From Thermohalobaculum sp039815685 (GTDB lineage: Bacteria; Pseudomonadota; Alphaproteobacteria; Rhodobacterales; Rhodobacteraceae), in the NCBI GenBank assembly GCA_039815685.1, contig JBCBYV010000006.1:62001-126000 (forward strand): a DNA stretch of 64,000 nt, read 5' to 3'. Below are positions 17,143 to 26,123 of this stretch, in pieces. Position numbers and translations under genes: made by a program. Below the pieces are notes generated by a model that was not told where the DNA came from, did not search any database, and saw nothing but the letters and a program-made list of their open reading frames with translations. Positions within the stretch are counted from its first letter, which is position 1, and each line of letters begins with the position of its first letter.

Positions 17143-17793
17143 ATGACCGGGGTGTGTTTGACGATATGGCGTGCGCGCGGCTTGAGTGCGGCCGCGGCGC
17201 GCGTAGTCCTGGGGCTCTGCCTCGGCACGGCCATGGGCGTGGCGGGCGCTGCGGAGCGCATGGCTCAGGCGGGCGGACAATCCGGTGGGCTGGGCGCACC
17301 CCAGACGCTGAGCGCGCCGGCGCCACCGGCCAGCCCCGGCGGCTCACGCTCCGGCGCCATCGGGGTAGGTCCGGTCACCAACCTGCCGATGCCGCGCTAC
17401 GTCTCGCTCCGTTCCGACGAGATCAACGTGCGGCGCGGCCCGGGCCTCGAATACCGCATGGACTGGGTCTTCCGGCGCGCGGGCCTGCCGGTGCGGGTGA
17501 TCGGGGAGTATCGCGACTGGCGCCAGATCGTGGACAGCGACAATGCGAGCGGCTGGGTCTACCACTCCCTCCTGACCGGGCGGCGCACAGTCCTTGTGAC
17601 CGCCGAACGGGCGCGGCTGCTGCGCGCGCCGGAGACCGAGGCCGCACTTCGGGCAGAGGCGGAAGGCGGCGTCGTTGCGGATCTCCGGCAATGCGGGCGC
17701 GACTGGTGCGAGATCGAGGCGTCGGACGTCATCGGCTGGGTGCCGAAGGAAGTCCTCTGGGGCGTCGATCGCGGTGAGATCTGGCCGCGGTAG
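17143..17793 (+). CDS. SH3 domain protein, exported
   Basis: 216 residues from the ATG at 17143 (AGAGAGGA upstream). A signal peptide or anchor (VVLGLCLGTAMGVAGAAE) is followed by a Gly/Pro-rich spacer and a bacterial SH3-like domain (residues ~80-216) with the typical DEINVRRGPGLEY and SDNASGWVYHSLL motifs, then a second half-repeat CGRDWCEIEASDVIGWVPKE. Two Cys in CGRDWC may form a disulphide. Such proteins bind peptidoglycan or act in envelope stress. The 5' end is divergent from the hydroxyacid dehydrogenase gene, 126 bases apart. Confidence 0.85.
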   Translation: MTGVCLTIWRARGLSAAAARVVLGLCLGTAMGVAGAAERMAQAGGQSGGLGAPQTLSAPAPPASPGGSRSGAIGVGPVTNLPMPRYVSLRSDEINVRRGPGLEYRMDWVFRRAGLPVRVIGEYRDWRQIVDSDNASGWVYHSLLTGRRTVLVTAERARLLRAPETEAALRAEAEGGVVADLRQCGRDWCEIEASDVIGWVPKEVLWGVDRGEIWPR

Positions 17794-17841
17794 CAAAGCC
17801 GGACCCAAGGGCACCCAGAGCGCCTTCCGATCAGCTCGCAG

Positions 17842-17880
17842 CACTGTCGTCATCGCCGGGCTAGACCCTGCGATCCGAGC
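17842..17880 (+). repeat. Partial copy (D) of the dispersed intergenic repeat
   Basis: CGTCATCGCCGGGCTAGACC followed by CTGCGATCCGAGC resembles one end of the repeat family seen at 4190-4284 and 28684-28921. The other end is absent, so this looks like a decayed half element in the 173-base gap between the SH3 gene and the glycosyltransferase gene. Confidence 0.5.
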
Positions 17881-17966
17881 AGATACTGGGTTCTGGTGTT
17901 GGGTCCGCCTATCAAGCCGGGGAATGATAGAAGCGTTCGACTGGTTCTGTGAGGTTGGGCGCTGGC

Positions 17967-19013
17967 CTAGCCGACCGCGCGGCGCGCCCGTTCGGGAGCG
18001 GGCTCGAGTGGGATGGTCTCGGCCGCTTTCACCGGCTCGCGCGCCGCCGCTTCTTCGGTCTCGGCCGTCTTGGCGGCATCGAGCTCGAGGCGACGGACGC
18101 TCCGCAGGGTCTGCTCCAAAAGGCGCCGGTTCATCGCCACCGCATCGGCGAGCAGTGCGAGCGTCAGCGTGATGACGCCGACCACGACGAACACGCCGCC
18201 GATGACGAGAGACTGCAGCCGCCCATCACCGTCGCCCTGCAGGTAGAACCAGACGAAACGGAGCACCGGCAGCATGCCGGTCACGATCAGCAAGGCGCCC
18301 AGCGCCGTGAAGACCCGCAGCGGATAGTACATCACATAGGAGCGGAGCAGCGTGATGAGCTGCTTCGAGAGAAAGCTCGGGATGCTCTTGAACAGGCGTG
18401 ATTCGCGCGTCACCGGGTTTGTGCGCACCGGAACGGAGACGACGGCGATCCCGTTGTTGCCCGCCTGAATAAGTGTCTCGATCGTGTAGCTGAACTCGGA
18501 CAGGACATTCGTCGTCAGGGCCGCGTCGCGCGAATAGGCCCGGAAGCCGGAGACCGCATCCTCCACCTTGAGCCCGGAGATCGTGCGCACCACCGCGCTG
18601 CCCGACCGCTGCAACATCCGCTTCAGCGGCGAGAAGTGCGAGATCCGATCCGTGCCCCGGTCGCCGATGGCGATATCGGCCTGGCGCGCGACGATGGGGG
18701 CGGTGAGGTCCGCGATGCAGCCGGCGTCGTATTGGTTGTCGCCATCGGTGTTCACGATGACATCCGCCCCGCGGATCAGGCTCTCGCGGAGCCCGCGTGC
18801 AAAGGTGCGGGCCAGACCCATGTTGCGCGGCTGACAAACGACGTGATCGACGCCGATCCGACGCGCGACCTCGGCCGTGCCATCGGTCGAGCCGTCATCG
18901 ACGATCAGGATTTCCACGCAGTCGAAGCCCGGGACGCGCCGCGGGATGGCCGCGACCGTCTGCGGCAGCGTCTCGGCCTCGTTAAAGCACGGGATCTGAA
19001 CGATAAGCTTCAC
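17967..19013 (-). CDS. Family 2 glycosyltransferase with C-terminal membrane segments
   Basis: 348 residues from a GTG at 19013 (GGAG 8 bases upstream; the conserved start LIVQIPCFNEAETL follows at once). Residues 1-230 are a GT2 domain: VDDGSTDGTAEVA near 40 and the NTDGDNQYDAG metal motif near 95. Two hydrophobic helices lie at about 235-260 and 270-300, followed by a long Ala/Glu-rich tail. This is the DPM/ArnC-like layout, transferring a sugar from a nucleotide to a polyprenyl phosphate at the inner membrane. The acceptor pathway is not in the window. Confidence 0.88.
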   Translation of the reverse strand: MKLIVQIPCFNEAETLPQTVAAIPRRVPGFDCVEILIVDDGSTDGTAEVARRIGVDHVVCQPRNMGLARTFARGLRESLIRGADVIVNTDGDNQYDAGCIADLTAPIVARQADIAIGDRGTDRISHFSPLKRMLQRSGSAVVRTISGLKVEDAVSGFRAYSRDAALTTNVLSEFSYTIETLIQAGNNGIAVVSVPVRTNPVTRESRLFKSIPSFLSKQLITLLRSYVMYYPLRVFTALGALLIVTGMLPVLRFVWFYLQGDGDGRLQSLVIGGVFVVVGVITLTLALLADAVAMNRRLLEQTLRSVRRLELDAAKTAETEEAAAREPVKAAETIPLEPAPERARRAVG

Positions 19014-19145
19014 GGCGCCACTCCCGGTCGTATGCCGCACCCATAGGGCTCGCAACATCATAACACGGGATAAATGCAGCCGTTTGAGGGCAGGTTCCCA
19101 AGACAGGCAGTTGTCGGCAGAGCATGAGGAAGAAGATCGGCGAAT

Positions 19146-19574
19146 TCAGCGCCGGCGAAGGCGGATCACCACATCGATCTTCGCAATCTCCGCACCATCG
19201 GGCGGCGGTGCGATACTCTCGACCCGCACGGCATCATCCGGCGCGTCGCTCACGCGGCCTTCGTCTTCCCAGAAATAGTGGGCATGGTCGGAGACGTCGG
19301 TGTCGAAATAGCTCCGGCTGCCGTCCACCCGGACCTCGGTGATGAGACCCGCCTCGGTGAAGCTGTGCAGCGTGTTGTAGACCGTCGCGAGCGAAACCTT
19401 CTCGCCCGCCTTCTGCGCCGCCTCGTAGAGACCCTCCGCAGTCACGTGGCGGTTATTGCCGTCGCCGACGAGCAGAATGGCGAGCGCCTGGCGCTGCCGC
19501 GTCGGACGGAGTCCCGCGCTGGCCAGCCAAGTGCGGGCACGCTCCTCAGGCGACAGTGTGGCGGTCTTCTGCAT
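19146..19574 (-). CDS. irr: Iron response regulator Irr (Fur family)
   Basis: Fur-superfamily repressor/activator governing iron and haem genes in alphaproteobacteria. 142 residues from the ATG at 19574; TTG at 19586 and GTG at 19577 are possible earlier starts, and no clear ribosome site decides. Winged helix: LRPTRQRQALAILLV and EKVSLATVYNTLHSFTEAGL; metal/haem region SDHAHYFWEDEGRV, where HAH takes the place of the HHH seen in rhizobial Irr. There is no GCPWH-type haem regulatory motif at the N-terminus, as in Rhodobacter Irr. Divergent from fabA-fabB-fabI with ~230 bases between, the standard Rhodobacterales order; a TATAAT at 19620-19625 lies in that gap. Confidence 0.9.
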   Translation of the reverse strand: MQKTATLSPEERARTWLASAGLRPTRQRQALAILLVGDGNNRHVTAEGLYEAAQKAGEKVSLATVYNTLHSFTEAGLITEVRVDGSRSYFDTDVSDHAHYFWEDEGRVSDAPDDAVRVESIAPPPDGAEIAKIDVVIRLRRR

Positions 19575-19803
19575 CACGTCGGTCAAACCGTGTTTCTTCG
19601 TACTGTCCGATAGCTAGCATATAATGCTGTCATTACGCAAAACAGCAGTTGTTCCGCAGCCGAAGAAGCTTCAATCCGCGCCAGATGCGTATGAACGAAG
19701 CGTCGGACGCTAAGGCAGGCACGGCTTGTGCGCCCCTTTAGGCGATGCTAGGCGTCGCGCCCGAATGCTCCGGCAAGGGGCGCGACGACGCCGGGGGAGG
19801 CGG

Positions 19804-20325
19804 ATGCAGGCGCGGGCGAACAGCTATGACTACGATGGGCTCATCTCCTGTGCGGAGGGGCGCCTTTTCGGTCCCGGCAACGCGCAGCTTCCCGCGCCGC
19901 CGATGCTGATGTTCGACCGTATCACCTCGATCACCGAGGATGGCGGCCCCGAGGGCAAGGGTCAGGCCGTGGCCGAGCTCGACGTGAAGCCGGATCTCTG
20001 GTTCTTCCAGTGCCACTTCCTCGGCGATCCGGTGATGCCGGGCTGCCTAGGCCTCGATGCTCTCTGGCAGCTCACGGGCTTCTTTCTCGGCTGGCGCGGC
20101 ATGCCCGGGCGCGGCCGCGCGCTTGGGGTCGGGGAGGTCAAATTCTCCGGTATGGTCACACCGGGGATCAGCCTCGTGCGCTATACCGTGAACCTCAAAC
20201 GGATCATCGACCGGAAGCTCAAGCTCGGCATCGCCGACGGCACCATGGAAGCGGATGGCGAAGTGATCTACGTCACCAAGGATATGCGCGTCGGTCTTTT
20301 CACCACGGAGGCGGCGGCTGGCTGA
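19804..20325 (+). CDS. fabA: 3-hydroxydecanoyl-ACP dehydratase/isomerase
   Basis: Makes and isomerises trans-2-decenoyl-ACP, the branch point to unsaturated fatty acids. 173 residues from the ATG at 19804 (GGGGGAGGCGG before it); a frame extending to 19726 is rejected. The active-site His is in FFQCHFLGDPVMPGCLGLDA near residue 70, and the partner Asp in the same motif (GLDAL). Hot-dog fold, cytoplasmic. First of three co-directional fatty-acid genes. Confidence 0.96.
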   Translation: MQARANSYDYDGLISCAEGRLFGPGNAQLPAPPMLMFDRITSITEDGGPEGKGQAVAELDVKPDLWFFQCHFLGDPVMPGCLGLDALWQLTGFFLGWRGMPGRGRALGVGEVKFSGMVTPGISLVRYTVNLKRIIDRKLKLGIADGTMEADGEVIYVTKDMRVGLFTTEAAAG

Positions 20326-20391
20326 GCCGGCGCGGCCCACCCGGCGCGCCGAGCCAAACCGCGGGCCCACCGCCCGCCAGGGAGCACTGCG

Positions 20392-21618
20392 ATGCGACGG
20401 GTCGCCATCACAGGGATCGGGATCGTCTCCTCCATCGGCAGCGATGCCGCAGAGGTAGACCAGTCGCTGAGGACGGGCCGCTCCGGCATCGTCTTCGCGC
20501 CGGAATATGCCGAGCTCGGCTTCCGCTGCCAGGTCCATGGCAAGCCCGAGATCGATATCGAGGCGCATGTCGAAAAGCGCGTCCGCCGCTTCATGGGCGA
20601 CGGTGCTGCCTGGAACCACATCGCGATGACCCAGGCGATCGCGGATGCGGGGCTCGAGGAGGGCGAGGTCAGCCACGAGCGCACGGGCCTCATCATGGGC
20701 TCGGGCGGTCCCTCGACCAAGAACCTCTTCGAAGCGGCCACGATCACCAAGGCGAAGGGGCCGCGGCGCATGGGACCCTTGATGGTGCCGCGCACGATGT
20801 CGAGCACGAACTCGGCGACGCTGGCGACACCCTTCAAGATCAAGGGCGTGAACTACTCGATCACCTCCGCCTGCTCGACCTCCGCCCACTGCATCGGCAA
20901 CGGAGCGGAGCAGATCCAGTGGGGCAAGCAGGACATCGTCTTCGCCGGCGGGGGGGAGGAGCTCGACTGGACCCTCTCCTGCCTCTTCGATGCGATGGGG
21001 GCCATGAGCACGAAGTATAACGACACGCCGGCAAAGGCCTCACGCGCCTATGACGCCGCGCGCGACGGCTTCGTGATCGCCGGGGGTGCGGGCGTCGTGG
21101 TGCTTGAGGAGATGGAGCGCGCCAAGGCCAGGGGGGCGAAGATCTATGGCGAGATCACAGGCTACGGCGCGACCTCGGACGGCTATGACATGGTCGCCCC
21201 TTCGGGCGAAGGGGCCGTGCGCTGCATGCGCCAGGCCATGACGACGCTGGGCGAGCGCGAGGTCGGCTATATCAACACCCACGGCACCTCGACGCCGGTC
21301 GGCGACACCAAGGAGGTGGAGGCCATTCGCACGGTCTTCGGCAACGAGGCGCCGCCGCGCTTCTCCTCCACCAAGTCGCTCACCGGGCATTCGCTCGGCG
21401 CCACGGGCGTGCAGGAGACGATCTACTGCCTCCTCATGCTGCAGGGCGACTACGTGGCCGCCTCCGCCAATGTCGAGACGCTGGATCCTGAGTTCGAGGG
21501 CATGCCGGTCGTCACGGAGCGCGTCGACGATGCGGGGCTCGACACCGTTATTTCCAACAGCTTCGGCTTCGGCGGCACCAACTGCACGCTCGCCATCAGC
21601 CGCTATCGCGGGGACTAG
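20392..21618 (+). CDS. fabB: Beta-ketoacyl-ACP synthase I
   Basis: Elongates unsaturated acyl-ACP with malonyl-ACP. 408 residues. Catalytic Cys in SACSTSAHCIGNG near residue 163, the two His in NTHGTSTPVGD (~298) and TGHSLGATG (~333), and the Gly-rich C-terminal loop SNSFGFGGTN. Follows fabA by 66 bases with GGGAG before the ATG; fabA-fabB pairing shows the anaerobic unsaturated fatty-acid route. Confidence 0.96.
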   Translation: MRRVAITGIGIVSSIGSDAAEVDQSLRTGRSGIVFAPEYAELGFRCQVHGKPEIDIEAHVEKRVRRFMGDGAAWNHIAMTQAIADAGLEEGEVSHERTGLIMGSGGPSTKNLFEAATITKAKGPRRMGPLMVPRTMSSTNSATLATPFKIKGVNYSITSACSTSAHCIGNGAEQIQWGKQDIVFAGGGEELDWTLSCLFDAMGAMSTKYNDTPAKASRAYDAARDGFVIAGGAGVVVLEEMERAKARGAKIYGEITGYGATSDGYDMVAPSGEGAVRCMRQAMTTLGEREVGYINTHGTSTPVGDTKEVEAIRTVFGNEAPPRFSSTKSLTGHSLGATGVQETIYCLLMLQGDYVAASANVETLDPEFEGMPVVTERVDDAGLDTVISNSFGFGGTNCTLAISRYRGD

Positions 21619-21629
21619 GGAGAAACGCG

Positions 21630-22478
21630 ATGACGGGCGATAGCGAGAGCGCGGCGCGCCGCGAGGGCGGGATCATGGCCGGCAAGCGCGGCCTGATCAT
21701 GGGGGTGGCGAACGACCATTCCATCGCCTGGGGCTGCGCGCGGGTGCTGCATGCGCATGGGGCAGAGCTGGCCTTCACCTATCAGGGCGCGTCCTTCGAG
21801 CGACGAGTGCGCCCGCTGGCCGAGAGCATCGGCGCCGACATCCTGATCGATACGGATGTCACGGATGCTGCGAGCATGGACCGCGCCTTCGAGACCGTGA
21901 GCGAGCGCTGGGGCAGCCTCGATTTCGTCGTCCATGCCATCGCGTTCTCGGACAAGAACGAACTCACGGGCCGTTTCGCCGACACGACGCGGGAGAACTT
22001 CCTGCGCACGATGGATATCAGCTGCTACAGCTTCGTGGATGTGGCGCGCCGGGCGGCGGAGCTGATGCCCGATGGCGGAGCACTGCTGACGATGACCTAT
22101 CTCGGCTCGACCCGCGTGCTGCCCAACTACAACGTCATGGGCGTGGCGAAGGCCGCACTCGAGGCGTCCGTGCGCTACCTTGCTAACGATCTCGGACCCC
22201 AGGGCGTGCGGGTGAACGCGATCAGCCCGGGGCCGATGCGCACACTCGCAGGCTCCGCCGTGGGTGGGGCGCGGCGGGTCTACAAGGCGACGCAGGACAA
22301 CGCCCCCCTCCGCCGGAACGCGCGGCTCGAGGATGTGGGCGGGGCAGCGCTTTACCTGCTCTCTGATCTCGGGGCCGGAACGACGGGCGACCTCGTCTTC
22401 GTCGACGGCGGCTTTCACGTCACGGGCATGGCGCAGCTCGACAACCTTGCGTCTCCCGCACCCGGCGAGGTGAAGTAG
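21630..22478 (+). CDS. fabI: Enoyl-ACP reductase (NADH)
   Basis: Last reduction of each fatty-acid elongation round. 282 residues with a 16-residue N-terminal extension before the conserved MAGKRGLIMGVANDHSIAWG. The catalytic Tyr-x6-Lys is in NYNVMGVAKA near residue 170. Lies 11 bases after fabB, so fabA-fabB-fabI form one operon. Target family of triclosan. A second FabI paralogue may exist elsewhere, as is common in the group. Confidence 0.95.
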   Translation: MTGDSESAARREGGIMAGKRGLIMGVANDHSIAWGCARVLHAHGAELAFTYQGASFERRVRPLAESIGADILIDTDVTDAASMDRAFETVSERWGSLDFVVHAIAFSDKNELTGRFADTTRENFLRTMDISCYSFVDVARRAAELMPDGGALLTMTYLGSTRVLPNYNVMGVAKAALEASVRYLANDLGPQGVRVNAISPGPMRTLAGSAVGGARRVYKATQDNAPLRRNARLEDVGGAALYLLSDLGAGTTGDLVFVDGGFHVTGMAQLDNLASPAPGEVK

Positions 22479-22553
22479 GGGCCACCGGGTGCACTCGTGA
22501 CCGGCTTCGCCGGCCCCTCGCCCACCCACCGGCCCCGTCGTGAGGTCCCGTCG

Positions 22554-23198
22554 TCAGCGTGCTTCTTCAGGGAGCGGGGCATCCATCACCGGAGCGTAGC
22601 CGGCCATTATGGCGGCAAGGATAGGTCTTGGCGTCAGCACCGTGACCCGTCCCTCCGGCCTCGGCAGCGCCTCGCCGTAACCGCCCGACGACAGCCAGGG
22701 CAAAAGGCGGACGCCCCTGATCATCGCGGGCTGCCCCTCATGCAGCACGAAAGCGCCATCGGGCAGGCTCGACGCCACTGCCTCGTGCCGACGGTGAGGA
22801 CGTGGGCCGCGCCCGTCCGAGAGGCGGGCGCGCTGCAGCACGCGGTCGATCTCCGTGGCGCTCATCCCCGGCAACCCCGCCCGCGTCCATGCCTTCCGGA
22901 ACCGGCGCCAGTCCGCGTTGCGGCACTCCGCACAAGGACGGTGGCCTGCCGCGAACGCCGCCGCTTCGTCCCAGAAGAAGAGGGCAGTGTAGACGGTCGG
23001 GCTGCCGGGGAGCGGCATCGGCGCACGCTTCCGCCCTCGAAAGGCGAGGCGGCAGGCGACCCAGTTAGCATGCCGCCACCGCGCTGGGCCAAGCGTCAGG
23101 TCCGTGCGGTGCAGACAACCGCGGTTGCCCATCACGTGGCCCCGCCAGATGGCGGCGACGATCTCTCCCGTCGGCAGGACGCGGTTCTGGAGCGGCAT
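22554..23198 (-). CDS. Conserved protein with an Ada-like zinc motif
   Basis: 214 residues from the ATG at 23198, five bases after the stop of the dehydratase gene; a longer frame reaching 23693 lies inside that gene and is rejected. The segment TALFFWDEAAAFAAGHRPCA, with ECR after it, resembles the second half of the Ada metal-binding domain (FF...EAA..AGxRPCxxC), while NRGCLHR near residue 25 may give a further ligand. The rest (LFFW, VLTPRPILAAIMAG) is unfamiliar. No catalytic methyltransferase domain of Ada follows. Possible nucleic-acid or zinc-binding protein; function unknown. Confidence 0.75.
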   Translation of the reverse strand: MPLQNRVLPTGEIVAAIWRGHVMGNRGCLHRTDLTLGPARWRHANWVACRLAFRGRKRAPMPLPGSPTVYTALFFWDEAAAFAAGHRPCAECRNADWRRFRKAWTRAGLPGMSATEIDRVLQRARLSDGRGPRPHRRHEAVASSLPDGAFVLHEGQPAMIRGVRLLPWLSSGGYGEALPRPEGRVTVLTPRPILAAIMAGYAPVMDAPLPEEAR

Positions 23199-23203
23199 GC
23201 GCG

Positions 23204-24166
23204 TCACCGCCGCTCGGGCACCGGATCGGGCTCGGCCACGGCCTCGCCGAACGGGTCGGGCGCCGGGTTCGCCCCACAGACAAGCACCGCCACCCGCTCC
23301 CCTGGCGCAGGGCGATAGGCGCCATCGATGAGCGCTGCCAGCGCCGCCGCCCCCGCGGGCTCGGTCAGGACCCGCAGGTCCTGCCAAAGGCGATGCTGGG
23401 CGGCCTGGATCGACGCCTCGCTCACGAGCACGCTCTCCACCCCATGCGCATGCGCGAGGTCGTAGCACGCCCGGCCGAGATAGCGCGCACCGAGGGCGTT
23501 GGCCGCGATCCCGCCCACAGGCACCCGCGTGCCCCACCCCTCCCGCAAGGTCGTCTCGAGGGTCGGAGCCGCCTCGGGCTCCACCGCCACCACCTTGCGC
23601 CGCCCGGCGAGCCAGGCGAGAGCGCCTGCAATCAGCCCCCCGCCGCCAACCGCGATGAGCACCGTGTCCGCATCGAGGCCCTGCGCCTCCCACTCGCGCA
23701 TCATCGCGCCCTGCCCCGCCACCGTCAGCGGGTCGTCATAGGCATGAACCTGCATGGCACCCGTCTCCGCCTCCCAGGCCTCCGCCTGCTGGCGCGCCTC
23801 ATCGTAAGCGCCGTCGACGACGACCAGATCGGCGCCCGTCCGCTCGATCAACCCGATCTTTGCGAGCCCCGCGATCTTCGGCACATAGACACGCGCGCGG
23901 TGGCCGAGCTGGCGGGCAGCGTAGGCAACGGCAGCCCCGTGATTGCCCCCCGAAGCCGCGACGATCCCGGCGGCGGGCACAGGTTTGGCGAGCAGGTTGT
24001 TGAAAGCTCCGCGCGCCTTGAAGCTGCCGGTGTGCTGCAGGCATTCGAGCTTGAGGGCGAGCGGCCCGGCCACCCCGAACGCTCCATCGACCGACATCAC
24101 CGGGGTCACCCGGACATGGCGCTCGACCCGCGCAGCGGCGGCCTCGATCTCATCCGTTCCGATCAT
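23204..24166 (-). CDS. Threonine/serine dehydratase-like PLP enzyme
   Basis: Fold-type II PLP enzyme of 320 residues, deaminating a hydroxyamino acid (threonine or serine) or racemising one. The PLP Lys is in TGSFKARGAFN near residue 50, the ring-binding loop is SGGNHGAAVAYAA near 75, and the phosphate loop is VGGGGLIAGAL near 175. No C-terminal ACT domain, so not the regulated IlvA form. Its ATG overlaps the stop of the P-loop kinase gene (ATGA), so the three minus-strand genes 24711-22554 are coupled. Confidence 0.9.
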   Translation of the reverse strand: MIGTDEIEAAAARVERHVRVTPVMSVDGAFGVAGPLALKLECLQHTGSFKARGAFNNLLAKPVPAAGIVAASGGNHGAAVAYAARQLGHRARVYVPKIAGLAKIGLIERTGADLVVVDGAYDEARQQAEAWEAETGAMQVHAYDDPLTVAGQGAMMREWEAQGLDADTVLIAVGGGGLIAGALAWLAGRRKVVAVEPEAAPTLETTLREGWGTRVPVGGIAANALGARYLGRACYDLAHAHGVESVLVSEASIQAAQHRLWQDLRVLTEPAGAAALAALIDGAYRPAPGERVAVLVCGANPAPDPFGEAVAEPDPVPERR

Positions 24167-24711
24167 GCCCGCAGGCTAACCGGCTGCGCGGGCCGGGCAA
24201 GGGCGGGGAGCTCATCGACAAACCGCGCCGCCGCAGCAGACCCCCGCAGATGGTGGCAGGCGATATGCGATGGTGCCGCTGCCATCAGGGCGAGCGCCTT
24301 CGGCCGGCCGCGCAGACGATAGCGCATGATCCAGTCCAGGAAGGCGCGGTCCGGCAGCCTCTCATCGCAACCCGACGCAAGGTCCGGACGCGTCCGCCCG
24401 CGATACCGCAACGAACGGCGGAAGACCCTGATCAGGCGGACCGGCATGGCGACATCGAGAAACACCAGCGTGTCGGTCCGCGCGAGGCGCATCGGCCAGG
24501 TGCGCGAGTAGTTGCCGTCCATGACCCAGGCATCGCCCGCCACCGCGCGCTCAACGCGATCGAGGAAAACCGCCTCCTCCGCCTCCACCCAACCGGCTTC
24601 CCAGTAAAGGCTGTCGAGATGCACGACCGGCAGGCCCAACCGATCCCCTAAAGCCCGCGCAAAGGTCGATTTACCCGCACCAGCGCCGCCGATGACCATG
24701 ATTCGCCGCAT
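24163..24711 (-). CDS. P-loop kinase-like ATPase (FlaR/topology-modulation type)
   Basis: 182 residues from the ATG at 24711 (AGGAG 7 bases upstream). The Walker A motif is VIGGAGAGKSTFARAL at the N-terminus; MDGNYSRTWPMRLARTDTLV and FRRSLRYRGRTRPD are typical of the adenylate-kinase-like group annotated as DNA topology modulation proteins. Real substrates of this group are uncertain. Upstream partner of the dehydratase gene. Confidence 0.82.
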   Translation of the reverse strand: MRRIMVIGGAGAGKSTFARALGDRLGLPVVHLDSLYWEAGWVEAEEAVFLDRVERAVAGDAWVMDGNYSRTWPMRLARTDTLVFLDVAMPVRLIRVFRRSLRYRGRTRPDLASGCDERLPDRAFLDWIMRYRLRGRPKALALMAAAPSHIACHHLRGSAAAARFVDELPALARPAQPVSLRA

Positions 24712-24780
24712 GAACGCGCTCCTGAGCACAACCTGACTGCGAGGCCTCAGACGAAACTCGCGGCTAAATTGAGCTTTCGC

Positions 24781-26013
24781 TCAGGCGCCGGTCTCCTCCG
24801 CGATCTGTGCGCGGCTCTTTCGGGCGCGTTCGGTGGCGGATTTGAGCTGGCCGCAGGCGGCGAGGATGTCGTCGCCGCGGGGCGTGCGGATCGGCGAGGC
24901 ATAGCCCGCGCGGTTCACGACCTCGGCGAAGCCCTCGATCCGGTCCCAGTCCGAGCGCTCATAGGGCGAGCCCGGCCAGGGGTTGAAGGGGATGAGGTTG
25001 ATCTTCGCCGGGATGCCCGCGATGAGCCTCAGGAGCCGCTTCGCATCCGCATCCGCATCGTTCAAGCCCTTCAGCATCACATATTCGAAGGTGATGCGCT
25101 CGGCGTTGGAGAGGCGCGGATACTCCCGACACGCCCGCATCAGCGCCTCGAGTGGGTACTTCCGGTTGATCGGCACGAGCACGTTCCGAAGCTCGTCCGT
25201 TGTCGCATGGAGCGATATGGCGAGGAGCGTGCCGGCCTCCGCCCCCCAGCGCCCGATATCGGGCACGACGCCCGAGGTGGAGAGCGTGATCCGGCGGCGG
25301 GAGAGGCTCAGCCCCTCGCCATCCATCGCGATCAGCATGGCGTCGCGCACGTTGTCAGTGTTGTAGAGGGGCTCGCCCATCCCCATCAGCACGATGTTCG
25401 AGAGGAGCCGCGTCTCCGGCGGCCGCTCGCCCGCCCGCGGCCATTCGCCGAGATCGTCCCGCGCCACCAGGATCTGCCCCACGATCTCGCCCGCCGTGAG
25501 GTTGCGGACGAGCTTCTGCGTGCCCGTGTGGCAGAAGGTGCAGGTGAGCGTGCAGCCGACCTGCGAGGAGATGCAGAGCGTGCCGCGATCAGTCTCGGGG
25601 ATGTAGACGGCCTCGACCTCGTGCCCGCCCGCGATGCGGAGGAGGTACTTCCGCGTCCCGTCCCGGCTCACCTGCCGGCTCACGATCTCCGGGCGCCTGA
25701 TCTCGAAGGCGGCGTCCAGCTCGGCGCGTAAAGCCTTGGAGATATTAGTCATCTCCGAGAAATCGCGCACGCCCCGCTGGTAGATCCACTGCCAGAGCTG
25801 ACCCGCGCGCATGCGCGCTTGCTTGGCCGGCACGCCGGCTTCGACCAGCGCATCGGCAAGGGCGGGGCGAGAAAGGCCGACGAGATTTCGACGCGCGCCA
25901 AGCTCCGCCGCCGCCCTTGGCAGCGTCGCGAAATCGGGTGCGATGGCTGCCCTCGGCGGCCGCGCGTCCCCGTTGGGCGCGGTCGCTGGAGCTGGCTTCG
26001 CCACGGCGCTCAT
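24781..26013 (-). CDS. rlmN: 23S rRNA (adenine2503-C2)-methyltransferase
   Basis: Radical SAM enzyme that methylates C2 of A2503 in 23S rRNA and A37 of some tRNAs. 410 residues. The [4Fe-4S] motif is CTLTCTFCHTGTQKL near residue 155; the methyl-carrying Cys is in LAACGQL near residue 390; GMGEPLYN and SLSRRRITLSTSG are further RlmN marks. GGAGGAAAGCC precedes the ATG. An ialB gene lies 110 bases upstream on the same strand, a common Rhodobacterales order. Confidence 0.96.
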   Translation of the reverse strand: MSAVAKPAPATAPNGDARPPRAAIAPDFATLPRAAAELGARRNLVGLSRPALADALVEAGVPAKQARMRAGQLWQWIYQRGVRDFSEMTNISKALRAELDAAFEIRRPEIVSRQVSRDGTRKYLLRIAGGHEVEAVYIPETDRGTLCISSQVGCTLTCTFCHTGTQKLVRNLTAGEIVGQILVARDDLGEWPRAGERPPETRLLSNIVLMGMGEPLYNTDNVRDAMLIAMDGEGLSLSRRRITLSTSGVVPDIGRWGAEAGTLLAISLHATTDELRNVLVPINRKYPLEALMRACREYPRLSNAERITFEYVMLKGLNDADADAKRLLRLIAGIPAKINLIPFNPWPGSPYERSDWDRIEGFAEVVNRAGYASPIRTPRGDDILAACGQLKSATERARKSRAQIAEETGA

Positions 26014-26123
26014 GGCTTTCCTCCGGCTCGGATCAAGGCGCTCATGTAGCGCCCATGACCCCGAAACGAAAGGGCGGCAATCCGATCCCCTCCCCAGCCG
26101 GCCTCGGAGCAGCCGGCCCCGGA

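Noticed and set aside
22479..22553. Terminator behind fabI (GGGGCC...GGCCCC)
   Set aside because: Stem of six with a 28-base loop and no T-run; too weak to list.
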